DNA of 64,000 nt from Oceanobacillus halophilus (lineage in GTDB: Bacteria; Bacillota; Bacilli; Bacillales; Amphibacillaceae): the NCBI RefSeq assembly GCF_003628505.1, contig NZ_RBZP01000002.1, forward strand, positions 124,001 through 188,000. The letters are read 5' to 3'. Positions 25,912-35,125 of this stretch are shown here, in pieces (within the stretch, counting starts at the first letter, position 1; the number at the start of each line of letters is the position of its first letter). Under the pieces are notes generated by a model. It saw only the letters and a program-made list of their open reading frames with translations, was not told the DNA's origin and made no database searches. The position numbers were made by a program, and so were the translations under genes.

Positions 25912-26470
25912 AACGTCCTTTTCATAAGTTTTGTTCTTTTAAATGTCATAGTTGATAGAAACTCCTGATAATCTGAAATCAGTGTAATGTGCTTAACTCT
26001 CGCTGCGGAAATACACTACGCTTTCCGCGGGGAACTGGTGAGCCTACTTCGCGCTAACGCACTATGCAGTCTCACCGATGCTCTTCTTCCCGCAGGACAA
26101 GGAACGCTTTTGGCAGGGTTACATTGCACCCAGAAAAAAGTGGTTTTCTTTTTTCAAGGAATCTCCGTGTATTTCCGCTGTGTGTCTGCTCTACTTGTAT
26201 AAACAAGAAATATGCGGTTTTTAAGAAAAATAATGGTTTTAAACGTGATATTATTAGCTATAATCTCAATAACATCTTGTGCATCTATCTTAGCGGAGGC
26301 TGAGGCCGTCCGCGGAAAGCAGCGAGGTATTCTGCCGGAGCGAATGACCCCACAAACTAATCATAAGTGTGAGCGAGAGCAATACCATTCTGATTTAAAG
26401 ATATCCTGTCTATATAAAATATGGAATATGGAATGAAGTTATGTACATAAAACAATAGTCTTTTAGGTAT
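25912..26470. repeat. MITE-like element, copy B (long form)
   Basis: Left part carries GTCATAGTTGATAGAAACTCCTGATAATC-type sequence, then a GC-rich core with CGGAAATACACTACGCTTTCCGCGG, GCAGTCTCACCGATGCTCTTC and CCGCAGGACAAGGAACG, a central AT segment (26195-26290) and the right half with TCTGCCGGAGCGAATG, ATAAGTGTGAGCGAGAGC, TGTCTATATAAAAT and AACAATAGTCTTTTAG. Sequence strings here are given in part only. Frames of 70-80 codons across it are not genes. Confidence 0.85.
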
Positions 26471-26527
26471 AGATCAAGTATAAAAACAACTTTCTTATTA
26501 AACGGTCAAGATATAAGAAACATAAAT

Positions 26528-27739
26528 TTATTTTCCATGTTCCACCTGACTCTTAACTCGCTTGGAAACAATAGTTACTACGGATAAGTAAAGAACAGGT
26601 AATAACCCTGAAGTCAGTACGATTCCGTTCCAACCGTAGTACTGCCATAGTGGACTTACCGCAGAACTACCAAGTGTTACTCCGATATAGTAAGCAACTA
26701 AATAAAGACTTGTGGCACTTCCTTTATGGTGTGTTGCTTTTTCACCAACGACCGTCGCCGTAAGAGAATGAGCAGTAAAAAAGCCAAAGCAAAGAATACA
26801 TAAGCCGATGGTAATGATGACTAGAGACTGACTAATCGTTAATAATGCTCCTAATGCTAATACGACGATTCCTATTGTTCGAACCCTGTCTAAACCAAAT
26901 TGCCCTGACAGCCACCCAGCAATAGGAGATCCAACAACCCCTAAAGAATAAGCGAAATAGGTATAGGATATAGATTCTAGTGATAGAGAAAATGGCTCAT
27001 CACCTAAATGAAAGGGTAGGTACGTCCATATCCCTGTAAAAGACAGTTGCAGAACAATACCAATCCCAATTATTAAGATCATTCTCGGATTTTTTAAATG
27101 AAAGAAGAATCCTTCCATATCTTTTTTAAAAGTATCGTTACTTGGTTTAAAATTCCGGGATTTGGGAAGAAAAAAGAATACAATAATAACTATAATTCCC
27201 CCAATGGAGGCAAAAAGATAAAAAGCAGATTGCCATGAATAAAGATCAGTAATGTAGCCGGTCAGCACCCTACCAACCATTCCTCCTATAGCATTACTAG
27301 AAATATATAATGCTGTTGCAACCCCAACACTCCTTCTTTCCATCTCTTCACTTAGATAAGCAATCGATGCTGCTGGTAATCCAGCAAATGCAAATCCTTG
27401 AATAAAACGAAGAACCAAAATAATAGAAAAAGAATCGGCCAAAGGCATAAGAAGGAATGGAAAAACAGCCCCAATTACAGATAGCTTGATAAATACAGTT
27501 CGACCTATCCGATCAGATAAAAAACCTATTGTTATAAGTCCTATAATTAATCCAAAAATAGATAATGAAAGTGTATAACTGGATATATTAACAGATACGC
27601 CAAATTCATCAACAAAAACTGGAAGAAGCGGTTGTACTACATACAATGCAGCAAAAATAAAACATGAAGCAAAAGCTAAACTCAACGTTATCTTCCAAAA
27701 ATGATAATCATGAATCTTGTACTTTCTATCATGCTGCAT
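26528..27739 (-). CDS. MFS transporter, YnfM/YybF-like
   Basis: A 403-residue, twelve-helix major facilitator with the A-motif GFLSDRIGRTVFI between helices 2 and 3 and PAASIAYLSEEM in helix 4 to 5. It resembles the YnfM/YybF group of drug or metabolite exporters. I prefer ATG 27739 (MQHDRKYK), nine bases after AGGAA, to a GTG three codons upstream that abuts the ribosome site. It stands alone between a MITE-like element and cheW. Substrate unknown. Confidence 0.9.
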   Translation of the reverse strand: MQHDRKYKIHDYHFWKITLSLAFASCFIFAALYVVQPLLPVFVDEFGVSVNISSYTLSLSIFGLIIGLITIGFLSDRIGRTVFIKLSVIGAVFPFLLMPLADSFSIILVLRFIQGFAFAGLPAASIAYLSEEMERRSVGVATALYISSNAIGGMVGRVLTGYITDLYSWQSAFYLFASIGGIIVIIVFFFLPKSRNFKPSNDTFKKDMEGFFFHLKNPRMILIIGIGIVLQLSFTGIWTYLPFHLGDEPFSLSLESISYTYFAYSLGVVGSPIAGWLSGQFGLDRVRTIGIVVLALGALLTISQSLVIITIGLCILCFGFFTAHSLTATVVGEKATHHKGSATSLYLVAYYIGVTLGSSAVSPLWQYYGWNGIVLTSGLLPVLYLSVVTIVSKRVKSQVEHGK

Positions 27740-27962
27740 AATATTCACTTCCTATTAGGCTAATGGTAAAAAATCCCATAAACCGTTTGTTATAATTATT
27801 GTAGCATAGTTTCATAGGTTTTCCATGAATACCCTTGAGGCTCCATGTACCACAGATTTACCTAAATCCTATAAATCGACTTTTGCTTGTACGTATGTTA
27901 CTAAATAGACATCATTTCCCAGGAAATATGACATATGATTACTAAAAAAATAAAAGTAAGAA

Positions 27963-27993
27963 GAGGAGCAGCAATTAAATTTTGCTACTCCCC
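27963..27993 (-). terminator. cheW terminator
   Basis: GGAGTAGCAA and TTGCTGCTCC arms (minus strand, one G-U pair) around an AT loop, eight bases after the cheW stop, then TTCTTACTTTTATTT. Confidence 0.75.
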
Positions 27994-28001
27994 TTTATTT
28001 A

Positions 28002-28463
28002 CTACGCCTCTATCACTTCTTTTAATTCGTTTGTCTCATTTGGATCAATAATCATTTCTAAGTCCAGCAGAATTAAGAGTCCCTCTTCTAAATTTGCTAC
28101 TCCTTTGACAAAAGTTTCCTTCACTCCACCTATAATTGGTGGTGCCGGCTTTATCATATCCTGATCAATATCCTTTACTTCTGTTGCAGCATCAACAATT
28201 AAGCCAATTTGCATGTTGTTGATATTCACGACTAATATTCTACTATTTTCTGTTGGGTCCGCTTGATCCAATAATAGCCTTTCTTTTAAATCGATGATTG
28301 GAGTCGTTTCTCCTCTAATATAAGTTATACCTTTAATAAAATCAGATGTTCGAGGCACTTCCGTTATATCCTGTAATCGTTCAATAGAAATAATTTGATT
28401 CACATCAACTCCATATGGTTGATCTATCAGTTTAAATATAATATGCTTCGTCAATTCAGCCAA
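28002..28463 (-). CDS. cheW: Chemotaxis coupling protein CheW
   Basis: CheW links chemoreceptors to CheA in the membrane-associated signalling array. The 153 residues form a single CheW domain: YGVDVNQIISIERLQDITEV, the GITYIRGETTPIIDL loop (about 45-59) and VDAATEVKDI near 90 are the family marks. ATG at 28463. cheA lies upstream on the same strand but the gap of 385 bases contains a MITE-like element. In B. subtilis both genes are inside the large fla/che operon; here they stand far from it. Confidence 0.94.
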   Translation of the reverse strand: MAELTKHIIFKLIDQPYGVDVNQIISIERLQDITEVPRTSDFIKGITYIRGETTPIIDLKERLLLDQADPTENSRILVVNINNMQIGLIVDAATEVKDIDQDMIKPAPPIIGGVKETFVKGVANLEEGLLILLDLEMIIDPNETNELKEVIEA

Positions 28464-28487
28464 GATAATAGCCTCCTTTGTTATTGG

Positions 28488-28781
28488 ATCTTTTCTAAAA
28501 GATTGTTGCTTTTTACATGATTTTACCTTACATTTTATATAGACTGTTAACTTCTTTAATTCTGAATACTGCTATAGATCCGCTACGGAAATACACTACG
28601 CTTTCCGCGGAGAGGCTGAGGCCGTCCCCGAGGAAAGCGAAGTATTCTGCCGGAGCGAATGGTAGCACAAATCAATCATAAGTGTGAGCGAGAGCTACAC
28701 TATTCTTAATTAAAGAAATTAGAGTTTCTATCAACTGTAATACTTCAAAAAGCAACAAACAACTATACGAAAAGAGCCTTG
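28488..28781. repeat. MITE-like element, copy C, between cheA and cheW
   Basis: Reverse orientation relative to copies A and F. The left end TTTTCTAAAAGATTGTTGCTTTTTACATG pairs with the right end CAAAAAGCAACAAACAACTATACGAAAAGAGCC in part. Interior: TTATATAGACTGTTAAC, a short GC core CGGAAATACACTACGCTTTCCG followed by GAGGCTGAGGCCGTCC, CTGCCGGAGCGAATGG, ATAAGTGTGAGCGAGAGC and GTTTCTATCAACTGTAAT. It splits an otherwise natural cheA-cheW operon. Confidence 0.87.
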
Positions 28782-28848
28782 TTATTTAAGACTGTTCCTA
28801 CTGTTTAAGAAAAAACCGCTGATCTGTATTAATAGAGAAGAATGAGCC

Positions 28849-30888
28849 TTATTTGATTAAAGCATTTGGGTCAATAATTAAGGCAACTTCTCCGTCACCT
28901 AGTATTGTTGCTCCTGAAATAGCAAACACATCGCGTAAGTACTTTCCTAATGATTTTAGAACGATTTCTTTCTGTCCAATAAAAGAATCTACCATTAAAC
29001 CAGTCAGTTTTTCACCTTTTTTCACAACAACGATAGCTTGATACTTTTCATCCCCCTCTATATCTTCCCGAGGAACTTGGAACACATCTCTCAATGATAC
29101 AAGTGGTATAACTTGTCCACGAAAATCCATCATTTTTCTTCCATGAGCATAGAAAATTTCCTTATGATCTAATAGAACTGTTTCGATGATTGAAGATAGT
29201 GGTATAGCATAAGTTTCTTGTTGCACTTTTACGAGTAAAGTTGCAATTATAGATAGTGTAAGTGGTAATTGAATTGAAAATGTACTTCCTATTCCTTTCT
29301 GTGTTTGAAGATTAATCTCTCCACCAAGCGATTCAATTTTACTCTTTACAACGTCTAACCCGACTCCACGTCCAGATATATCAGATACTTTTTCAGCTGT
29401 ACTGAATCCTGATTCCAAAATAAAGCTTGCTATTTCATCATCTGATAGAACTTCTGCTTCCTCTTTTGTTAGTAATCCCTTTTCCATTGCTTTCGCTTCA
29501 ACTTTTTCCCGATCTATTCCCGCGCCATCATCTTCAATTTCAATAAATACGTGATTTCCACTATGATACGCGCGTAATATGAGATTCCCCTCTTCTGGTT
29601 TACCTGATTGTATGCGTTCATATGGAGCTTCTATCCCATGATCAATAGAGTTTCGTATTAAATGAACGAGAGGATCTCCAATTTCATCGATGACTGTACG
29701 ATCTAATTCAGTATCTGCACCAATAATTTCCAAATTGATTTTCTTATTTAAATCACGAGCAAGCCCTCGAATCATTCGTGGGAAACGGTTGAAAACTTGA
29801 TCTATAGGAACCATGCGCATCGATAGAATTAGACTCTGCATTTCCGAAGTGACTCTTCCCAAATGCTCGACAGCTTCTTTTAATTCTTGATTTTCAGAGG
29901 TGTCCGATATCACTTCCAACCTTCCACGGTCAATTACCACTTCTTCAAATATATTTAATAAATCATCAATTCTCTCCAAATTCACACGAATGGTCTTTGA
30001 AGCATGGTGAGCTGTTTCCGATTTCTTCCGTTTTGTTACACTGCTCGTTTTTTCGTCTTTCGTTACTATATTCTGCGAAACAGTTTTTTCTTCTTTCTGT
30101 ACGTTGCTTTCAGTATCCTTGATAGAAGGCGTATATTGGTGTAATTCTACTTCTTTAACTTCAGAAACCTTTAATAGTTGATCTTTCATCTTGTCAGTCT
30201 CTTCATTGGACAGAAAAACAAAAGAAAAACTCTGATCAAAATTACCCTCTTCAATGTCTTCAACAGCTGGCGTCGTTTGAATTATTTCCCCGAATTTTTG
30301 CAGGATTTCAAATACCATATACGCACGTGCACCTTTTAATATACAGTCCTCCGCTAACGTAACAGATGCAAGATAAGCTTGAAATCCTTGCTCTTCTGCT
30401 TGTTGTACTATTTCTAGCTGAAATTCATCCAATTCAATTAACGGTTTTACCACCTCTTCGGTCGCAGCAATTCTATTGCCTGACTGTGTTGGCTGCGTCA
30501 AGGTAGACTCACCTTTTTCTATAATTTCAAGACGTTGAATTAATTCTGTAACATCATTATTCCCATCTTCTCCTTCACTGATTGCCTGAACCATGTCTTC
30601 CAAAGCTTCAATCGCATTAAAAATGACATCGACAATATTGGGCGTTACAGATAAATTTTGGTTACGAATGAGATCAAGGACGTTTTCCATTTTATGTGTC
30701 AACGAAGCAATGTCCTCAAACCCCATCGTTGCTGCCATTCCCTTTAAGGTATGTGCCGAACGGAAAATTTCATTAACTAATTCAAGGTTCTCTGGTTGCT
30801 TTTCTAATAAGAGAATATTATCGTTTACTGCTTGTAAATGTTCCCTGCTTTCATCAAGGAACATATCCAGATATTGATCTGTTTCCAT
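28849..30888 (-). CDS. cheA: Chemotaxis histidine kinase CheA
   Basis: CheA autophosphorylates on its HPt domain and passes phosphate to CheY and CheB. Domains in order (679 residues from ATG 30888): HPt with H46 in FRSAHTLKGMAAT; P2 region (about 140-260); dimerisation helices (about 310-370); HATPase with RNSIDHGIE (N box), DDGAGID (G1) and GRGVGLDVVKSKI (G2); and a C-terminal CheW-like domain from about 540. ATG 30888 fits GGAA at six bases better than the ATG two codons earlier. No other chemotaxis gene except cheW is near. Confidence 0.95.
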   Translation of the reverse strand: METDQYLDMFLDESREHLQAVNDNILLLEKQPENLELVNEIFRSAHTLKGMAATMGFEDIASLTHKMENVLDLIRNQNLSVTPNIVDVIFNAIEALEDMVQAISEGEDGNNDVTELIQRLEIIEKGESTLTQPTQSGNRIAATEEVVKPLIELDEFQLEIVQQAEEQGFQAYLASVTLAEDCILKGARAYMVFEILQKFGEIIQTTPAVEDIEEGNFDQSFSFVFLSNEETDKMKDQLLKVSEVKEVELHQYTPSIKDTESNVQKEEKTVSQNIVTKDEKTSSVTKRKKSETAHHASKTIRVNLERIDDLLNIFEEVVIDRGRLEVISDTSENQELKEAVEHLGRVTSEMQSLILSMRMVPIDQVFNRFPRMIRGLARDLNKKINLEIIGADTELDRTVIDEIGDPLVHLIRNSIDHGIEAPYERIQSGKPEEGNLILRAYHSGNHVFIEIEDDGAGIDREKVEAKAMEKGLLTKEEAEVLSDDEIASFILESGFSTAEKVSDISGRGVGLDVVKSKIESLGGEINLQTQKGIGSTFSIQLPLTLSIIATLLVKVQQETYAIPLSSIIETVLLDHKEIFYAHGRKMMDFRGQVIPLVSLRDVFQVPREDIEGDEKYQAIVVVKKGEKLTGLMVDSFIGQKEIVLKSLGKYLRDVFAISGATILGDGEVALIIDPNALIK

Positions 30889-31235
30889 ATACATTTCCTT
30901 TCTCTACTATGTATGTAAACACCGATTCTTTCATCTTCATTACTCTGTTTATCGTCTTTTATTCGCTAAAGTGAAGAGATGTTATTAATCACCAAATTTT
31001 CTTTTTTTATTTCTAACATTATTTGGCTTTTTACTGGTTAATCTTACCTATTTCATTATAACTAATATTACTAGTTTTGTAAGCTACCGAAAATCTATAA
31101 AGCATTTCTTACATATTATTACAAAGGTACAGTTTATTAGAATAGTCCATTTAACCCGATAAAGTACTTTTCTACATAGGACGAACATAAATATATAGCG
31201 AATACAACATTAATTTACAAAGGAGGAAACCACGT
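30889..31235. other. Intergenic region between cheA and atoE
   Basis: About 345 bases, AT-rich, with the divergent promoters of cheA and the fatty-acid transporter. I see no repeat element, hairpin or known operator in it. Confidence 0.6.
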
Positions 31236-32558
31236 ATGAAAGTTCTCACAAGATTTTTTGACAAAATTGTTCAGCGCTATTTGCCAGATGCATTCCTGTT
31301 TGCTATTATCTTAACTTTTGTTGTTTATCTTCTAGGATTCATCTTCACCGATAGTGGGCCGATTCAAATGGTGGAACATTGGGGAACAGGATTTTGGGAT
31401 TTGTTAGCTTTTGCTATGCAAATGTCCTTAGTTGTTGTTACTGGGTACATCTTAGCAAGTGCACCGATTATTAAAAAGATATTAGCCAAATTAAGTACTC
31501 TAGCAAAAACCCCCGCACAGGCTGTGATGCTCGTTACCTTTGTAGCTATTTTGGCTTGCCTTATTAACTATGGGTTTGGTCTTGTAGTAGGAGCTTTGTT
31601 TGCAATTCATGTTTCAAGGCGAGTACCTGCTGTAGATTACCGAATATTAATAGCAAGCGCATACAGTGGGATGTTGGTATGGCATGGTGGTTTTTCAGGT
31701 TCTGTTCCACTTACTATTGCCACACCAGGTCACTTTTTAGAAGAGTCTATAAGTACCATTCCGGTGGTTGAAACGCTATTTAGTCCTTTTAATCTTTTTG
31801 TAGTTATTATATTAGTAATTACTTTACCGATATTTAATCGTTTTTTATTAAAAAGCTCAGAATCTCAAAATGTTACAAATTCATCTGCATTGAAGGCACC
31901 TGAAGAGGAAGATGATACTGTTCCAGTTAACCCAAAGACCCCAGCAGAAAAACTAGAAAACAGTCAAGTTGTATCTTTAATCATCGGAATCATGGGCTTA
32001 GTATTTATTGTCTTTCATTTTATTACAAATGGATTTGATCTAAATATAAATATTGTAAACTTTGTCTTTTTGTTTCTAGGTATTCTTCTCCATCAAACTC
32101 CGAGAAGGTTTCTTGATACTGTAACTCAAGGGGTCAAAAATGCTGGAGGAATTATTATTCAGTTTCCATTTTACGCTGGAATCATGGGGATGATGGTAGC
32201 CTCTGGTCTATCGGAGCAAATTTCTATGTGGTTTATTAGTTTTGCAACAGATTACACGCTGCCATTTTTCTCTTTTATCAGCGCAGGAATTGTCAACTTC
32301 TTCGTCCCATCTGGTGGCGGACAATGGGCGGTACAGGGGCCTATCATGATTCAAGCAGCACTAGAAATTGGAGCTGATACGGCTAAAACAGCGATGGCAG
32401 TTGCTTGGGGAGATGCTTGGACCAATATGATTCAACCTTTCTGGGCGTTGCCAGCACTAGCAATTGCTGGATTAAAAGTGCGTGATATTATGGGATTTTG
32501 TGTCATGATACTTCTGTTCAGTTTTGTTCCTATTACCCTTGGTTTGTTCTTATTTTAA
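31236..32558 (+). CDS. atoE: Short-chain fatty acid transporter, AtoE family
   Basis: A 440-residue membrane protein of the AtoE/TIGR00366 type, a proton-coupled carrier for short-chain fatty acids such as acetoacetate or butyrate. Ten or more hydrophobic segments; family marks are WGTGFWDLLAFAMQM near residue 50, SAYSGMLVWHGGFSGS near 145, and FFVPSGGGQWAVQGPI near 355, followed by WGDAWTNMIQPFWALP. ATG at 31236 follows AAAGGAGG. It is monocistronic. No CoA transferase gene is next to it, so uptake only is supported here. Confidence 0.9.
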   Translation: MKVLTRFFDKIVQRYLPDAFLFAIILTFVVYLLGFIFTDSGPIQMVEHWGTGFWDLLAFAMQMSLVVVTGYILASAPIIKKILAKLSTLAKTPAQAVMLVTFVAILACLINYGFGLVVGALFAIHVSRRVPAVDYRILIASAYSGMLVWHGGFSGSVPLTIATPGHFLEESISTIPVVETLFSPFNLFVVIILVITLPIFNRFLLKSSESQNVTNSSALKAPEEEDDTVPVNPKTPAEKLENSQVVSLIIGIMGLVFIVFHFITNGFDLNINIVNFVFLFLGILLHQTPRRFLDTVTQGVKNAGGIIIQFPFYAGIMGMMVASGLSEQISMWFISFATDYTLPFFSFISAGIVNFFVPSGGGQWAVQGPIMIQAALEIGADTAKTAMAVAWGDAWTNMIQPFWALPALAIAGLKVRDIMGFCVMILLFSFVPITLGLFLF

Positions 32559-32562
32559 ATAC

Positions 32563-32597
32563 AAAATCCTCGGGCATTATTGCTGCCGAGGATTTTT
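32563..32597. terminator. Shared terminator of atoE and the EamA gene
   Basis: AAAATCCTCGG and CCGAGGATTTT are perfect 11-base arms with a 13-base loop, five bases after the atoE stop. The convergent EamA gene ends inside the loop. A and T runs lie on both sides. Confidence 0.9.
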
Positions 32598-33506
32598 CTT
32601 TTGTACGATCACAATTCCAATAATAATAAAAGCTGATCCAATTAAAATCGTTGTTGTAAGTACCTCATCCAAAAGCCAAGTGCTAAACATCAATCCAAAT
32701 ATGGGAACAAGCAACGTAGATATCGTCGCGGTTACCATATCAACCACACTCATAATCATAAACCATACCGTGAAGCAAAGCGCTGATGCTAGTACACCAG
32801 TAAATAAAATGTAGTAAATACTATGTACATTGAACACAACTGGTTCTCCCCATTCCATTACTAGTGTAACGGCTACGATTCCAATTGCTCCAAATAACAT
32901 TTGGAAAGCTGAAACTTGGATTTGAGGTAGATTTTGAACCTTTAATCGATAATATATGTTTGAGATAGCCCAGGAAATCGCAGCTAGAATAATAAGTATT
33001 TCACCAATTATCACCTCAGGACTTTGACCGATCCATATATCCCATCCTAGAATAGTTAACAGACCAATCATCCCAATAAGTAGGCCGATAATTTTCCTCC
33101 TTGTTAATTTCTCGCCTAAAAATCTCACTGCGAGTAAACTGCTCCACATGGGCATTGAATATAAAAGTACCGATGATTTTCCAGCTTCTACAAATCGTAA
33201 TGCAAACATAACTAACAGAAAAACAATGGATGTTTGCAAAACACCTATAATCATCAAATGTCTCCAATAGGTCTTCGGTGGAAGTCCCACCTTCCATATC
33301 CAAACAATTAACATTAAGGTAACAGCACCTGCACCAAATCGAAAGGAAGAAAATGTAAATGGACCCATATAATCCAAGGATGCTTTCATTAAAACCCAAG
33401 CATAACCCCAAAGAATGGTAATAAGGAAAATTAAGAGCCAAACAAGCGACTTTCTTTTTTGTAACAATGACATAAATGAGTTCTTTTCATCATCAGGCAA
33501 ATTCAT
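32577..33506 (-). CDS. EamA (DMT) family permease
   Basis: A 309-residue drug/metabolite transporter with ten hydrophobic segments in two EamA repeats (about 18-155 and 165-300). Typical signs are ILWGYAWVLMKASLDYMGPF at the first helix, SVLLYSMPMWSSLLA and the second-repeat AISWAISNIYYR. Members export amino acids, nucleotides or other metabolites; the substrate is not readable. ATG 33506 is close behind GGGGG, so the exact start is slightly uncertain. Ends within the terminator shared with atoE. Confidence 0.9.
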   Translation of the reverse strand: MNLPDDEKNSFMSLLQKRKSLVWLLIFLITILWGYAWVLMKASLDYMGPFTFSSFRFGAGAVTLMLIVWIWKVGLPPKTYWRHLMIIGVLQTSIVFLLVMFALRFVEAGKSSVLLYSMPMWSSLLAVRFLGEKLTRRKIIGLLIGMIGLLTILGWDIWIGQSPEVIIGEILIILAAISWAISNIYYRLKVQNLPQIQVSAFQMLFGAIGIVAVTLVMEWGEPVVFNVHSIYYILFTGVLASALCFTVWFMIMSVVDMVTATISTLLVPIFGLMFSTWLLDEVLTTTILIGSAFIIIGIVIVQKKNPRQQ

Positions 33507-33562
33507 TCCCCCTAGCTACTACCTCTTATCTTATCAGTTATTTATACATAATAAAAAGCATT

Positions 33563-34063
33563 TTTCTAAAAGATTGTTGCTATTTACCATGACTTTACTT
33601 TACATTTTGTATAGACTGTGGATCTCTTTGATTCAGAATAGTATTGCTCTCGCTTACACTTATGTTTGATATGTGCGATCATCCACTCCGGCAGAATAAT
33701 TCGCTAAGATAGATGCTCAAGTTTTTTAATTTATAGCTTGTGAAATAACGTTTAAAAACAATATATTTTCTTGTTTATACAAGTAGAGCAGAGAACATAG
33801 CGGAGGAAATACACGGAGACTCCTTGAAAAACAAAACCACTTTTTCTGCGTGCGATGATTCGCTGCCGAAGCGTTCCTTGTCCTGCGGGAAGAAAAGCCT
33901 AGGTGAGACTACGGAGAGCGATAGCTCGGAGTAGGCTCAGCAGCGCCCGCGGAAAGCGGAGTGTATTTCCGTAGCGGTTGAGAAGCACTATTCTAAATTA
34001 AATAAATCAGGAGTTTCTATCAACTATAAAACTGTAAATGCAACTAAATATACAAAAAGAGTA
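33563..34063. repeat. MITE-like element, copy D (long form)
   Basis: Same orientation as copy C: left end TTTTTCTAAAAGATTGTTGC and CATTTTGTATAGACTG, then GCTCTCGCTTACACTTATG, ACTCCGGCAGAATAATTCGC, a central AT segment ending CTTGTTTATACAAGTAGAGC (shared with copy B), a GC core (CGGAGGAAATACACGGAGAC, CGAAGCGTTCCTTGTCCTGC) and the right end GGAGTTTCTATCAACTATAA. Copy B read backwards matches nearly throughout. Confidence 0.87.
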
Positions 34064-34096
34064 TAAAAAAATAAGCCTGCCTATTATGCACGCTTG

Positions 34097-34348
34097 TTAG
34101 TTCATTGCTCTTCGAATCATCGACTTTTGTTTACTGCTAACTACACAATTGGATATTTGAGCTAATTTTTCATCAATGTCCTGAGCATTCTCTTCAAGTC
34201 CAACTATATTGGGTCCTATATCGTTTGCTTTTTGTTCAAGTTGTCTTAGGAGTTCATCTATATGATAGCTATTTGCTTTAATATCTCTAATATCATCCAA
34301 CCACAAGGTGATAAGTTCCAACAATTCTTCTATCATTTTTTGTGTCAT
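34097..34348 (-). CDS. Hypothetical helical protein, 83 residues
   Basis: A small helical protein beginning MTQKMIEELLELITLWLDDI with heptad-like leucines and an N-rich hinge. I moved the start to ATG 34348 because GGGAGGA lies about ten bases upstream; the longer frame to 34402 has no ribosome site. The family is not recognised. Together with the coiled-coil gene at 34.6 kb it forms a pair of small minus-strand genes, both followed by the short string ATAAGCCTGCCT, next to a TnpB relic. Confidence 0.55.
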   Translation of the reverse strand: MTQKMIEELLELITLWLDDIRDIKANSYHIDELLRQLEQKANDIGPNIVGLEENAQDIDEKLAQISNCVVSSKQKSMIRRAMN

Positions 34349-34575
34349 CGACTCATATTCCTCCCATATCGTTATCATATAGTGATTGTATCGCTTCTTC
34401 AAGTGGCTTTTGAATGATTTTCCAACCTGTAATTAGGTCTAAATAACTGTATATTGAAAAATAATTAGGTTATAAAGTGTAAGTTTAAATAAGAAGTAAT
34501 TCTAAAGCTGTTTTAATAAGGAAATTTCTATTACCCGATAATTTGTTAACTAGCTTTTGTATGGTCAAATAAATA

Positions 34576-34593
34576 AGCCTGCCTCTGCAAGCT
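34576..34593 (-). terminator. Terminator of the coiled-coil gene
   Basis: AGCTTGC and GCAGGCT (minus strand, one G-U) with a four-base loop immediately after the stop, followed by TTATTTATTT. Confidence 0.65.
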
Positions 34594-34594
34594 C

Positions 34595-34882
34595 CTATCT
34601 TCTTCCTTCTTGAAGTAAAGATATATCTGCTTTTGCTTCTAATAGTTCATTGGAAAGAAGGGTTACTTTTTTATCCACTTTTCGTATATCTTGTTTAAGT
34701 TCTTCTCTCATCTCTTTTACTTCTGTCTCCAGATTGGTTACTCGCTCTTCTAAATTTATTAATCTGCCTTCAATATTACTTATTCTTTCTTCAATATTGC
34801 TTACTTTCACTTTGATTTCATTCACGTTATTAGCTAATTCCTTGATAGCTATAAATAAATCATTATTTGAAATCTCTTCCAT
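34595..34882 (-). CDS. Coiled-coil protein, 95 residues, unknown function
   Basis: Nearly the whole protein is a long parallel-type coiled coil: repeated heptads NIEERISNIEGRLINLEERV, then TNLETEVKEMREELKQ. ATG at 34882 with AGGGA upstream. Such short N-I-E-x-R proteins are frequent in Bacillales near mobile DNA, and they also resemble the stalk of tail or phage proteins, but no function can be given. It lies just beyond the right end of the TnpB element, possibly the site that element entered. Confidence 0.65.
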   Translation of the reverse strand: MEEISNNDLFIAIKELANNVNEIKVKVSNIEERISNIEGRLINLEERVTNLETEVKEMREELKQDIRKVDKKVTLLSNELLEAKADISLLQEGRR

Positions 34883-34944
34883 CTTCGTCCCTGGTTACTA
34901 AAACCTATAAAAAAACTATCACAATAGTTCCCATAGTATCCTTT

Positions 34945-35125
34945 CGCCCCCGAACCAGGTAAGGGGACTTCTGCGACGATTTCCACGTCGTTCCATCAGG
35001 AGAGGGGTGACCCCTGTCATGTGCCTAATGCCCAAGACAACCCGCGGTGCTCTGTTAAAGCCAGCATTCTAGGCAGCAACCATTCCTTCTATTGGTCAGT
35101 TACTGCGAAGGTTTTAATACCAGGA
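34945..35125 (-). ncRNA. Omega-RNA-like right end of a TnpB element
   Basis: Directly downstream of the tnpB relic there are 180 bases of non-coding, GC-richer, hairpin-rich sequence. Stems visible on the minus strand include GGGGTCACCCC, ACGACGTGGAAATCGTCG and, at the very end, GTCCCC...GGGGGC (34946-34968). This layout, ending in a stem after which element sequence stops, is that of the omega-RNA scaffold whose guide is read from the flank (here about 34926-34945). Folding and family membership are judged by eye. The RNA looks intact although the protein gene is broken. Confidence 0.55.

Noticed and set aside
25987-26436. Three overlapping plus-strand frames of 71-79 codons
   Set aside because: All within MITE-like copy B; no ribosome sites; frames not kept in copies A, C or D.
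33016-33441. 141-codon minus-strand frame inside the EamA gene
   Set aside because: Shadow of the real permease frame, without a ribosome site and rich in Cys and Tyr in a non-protein-like pattern.
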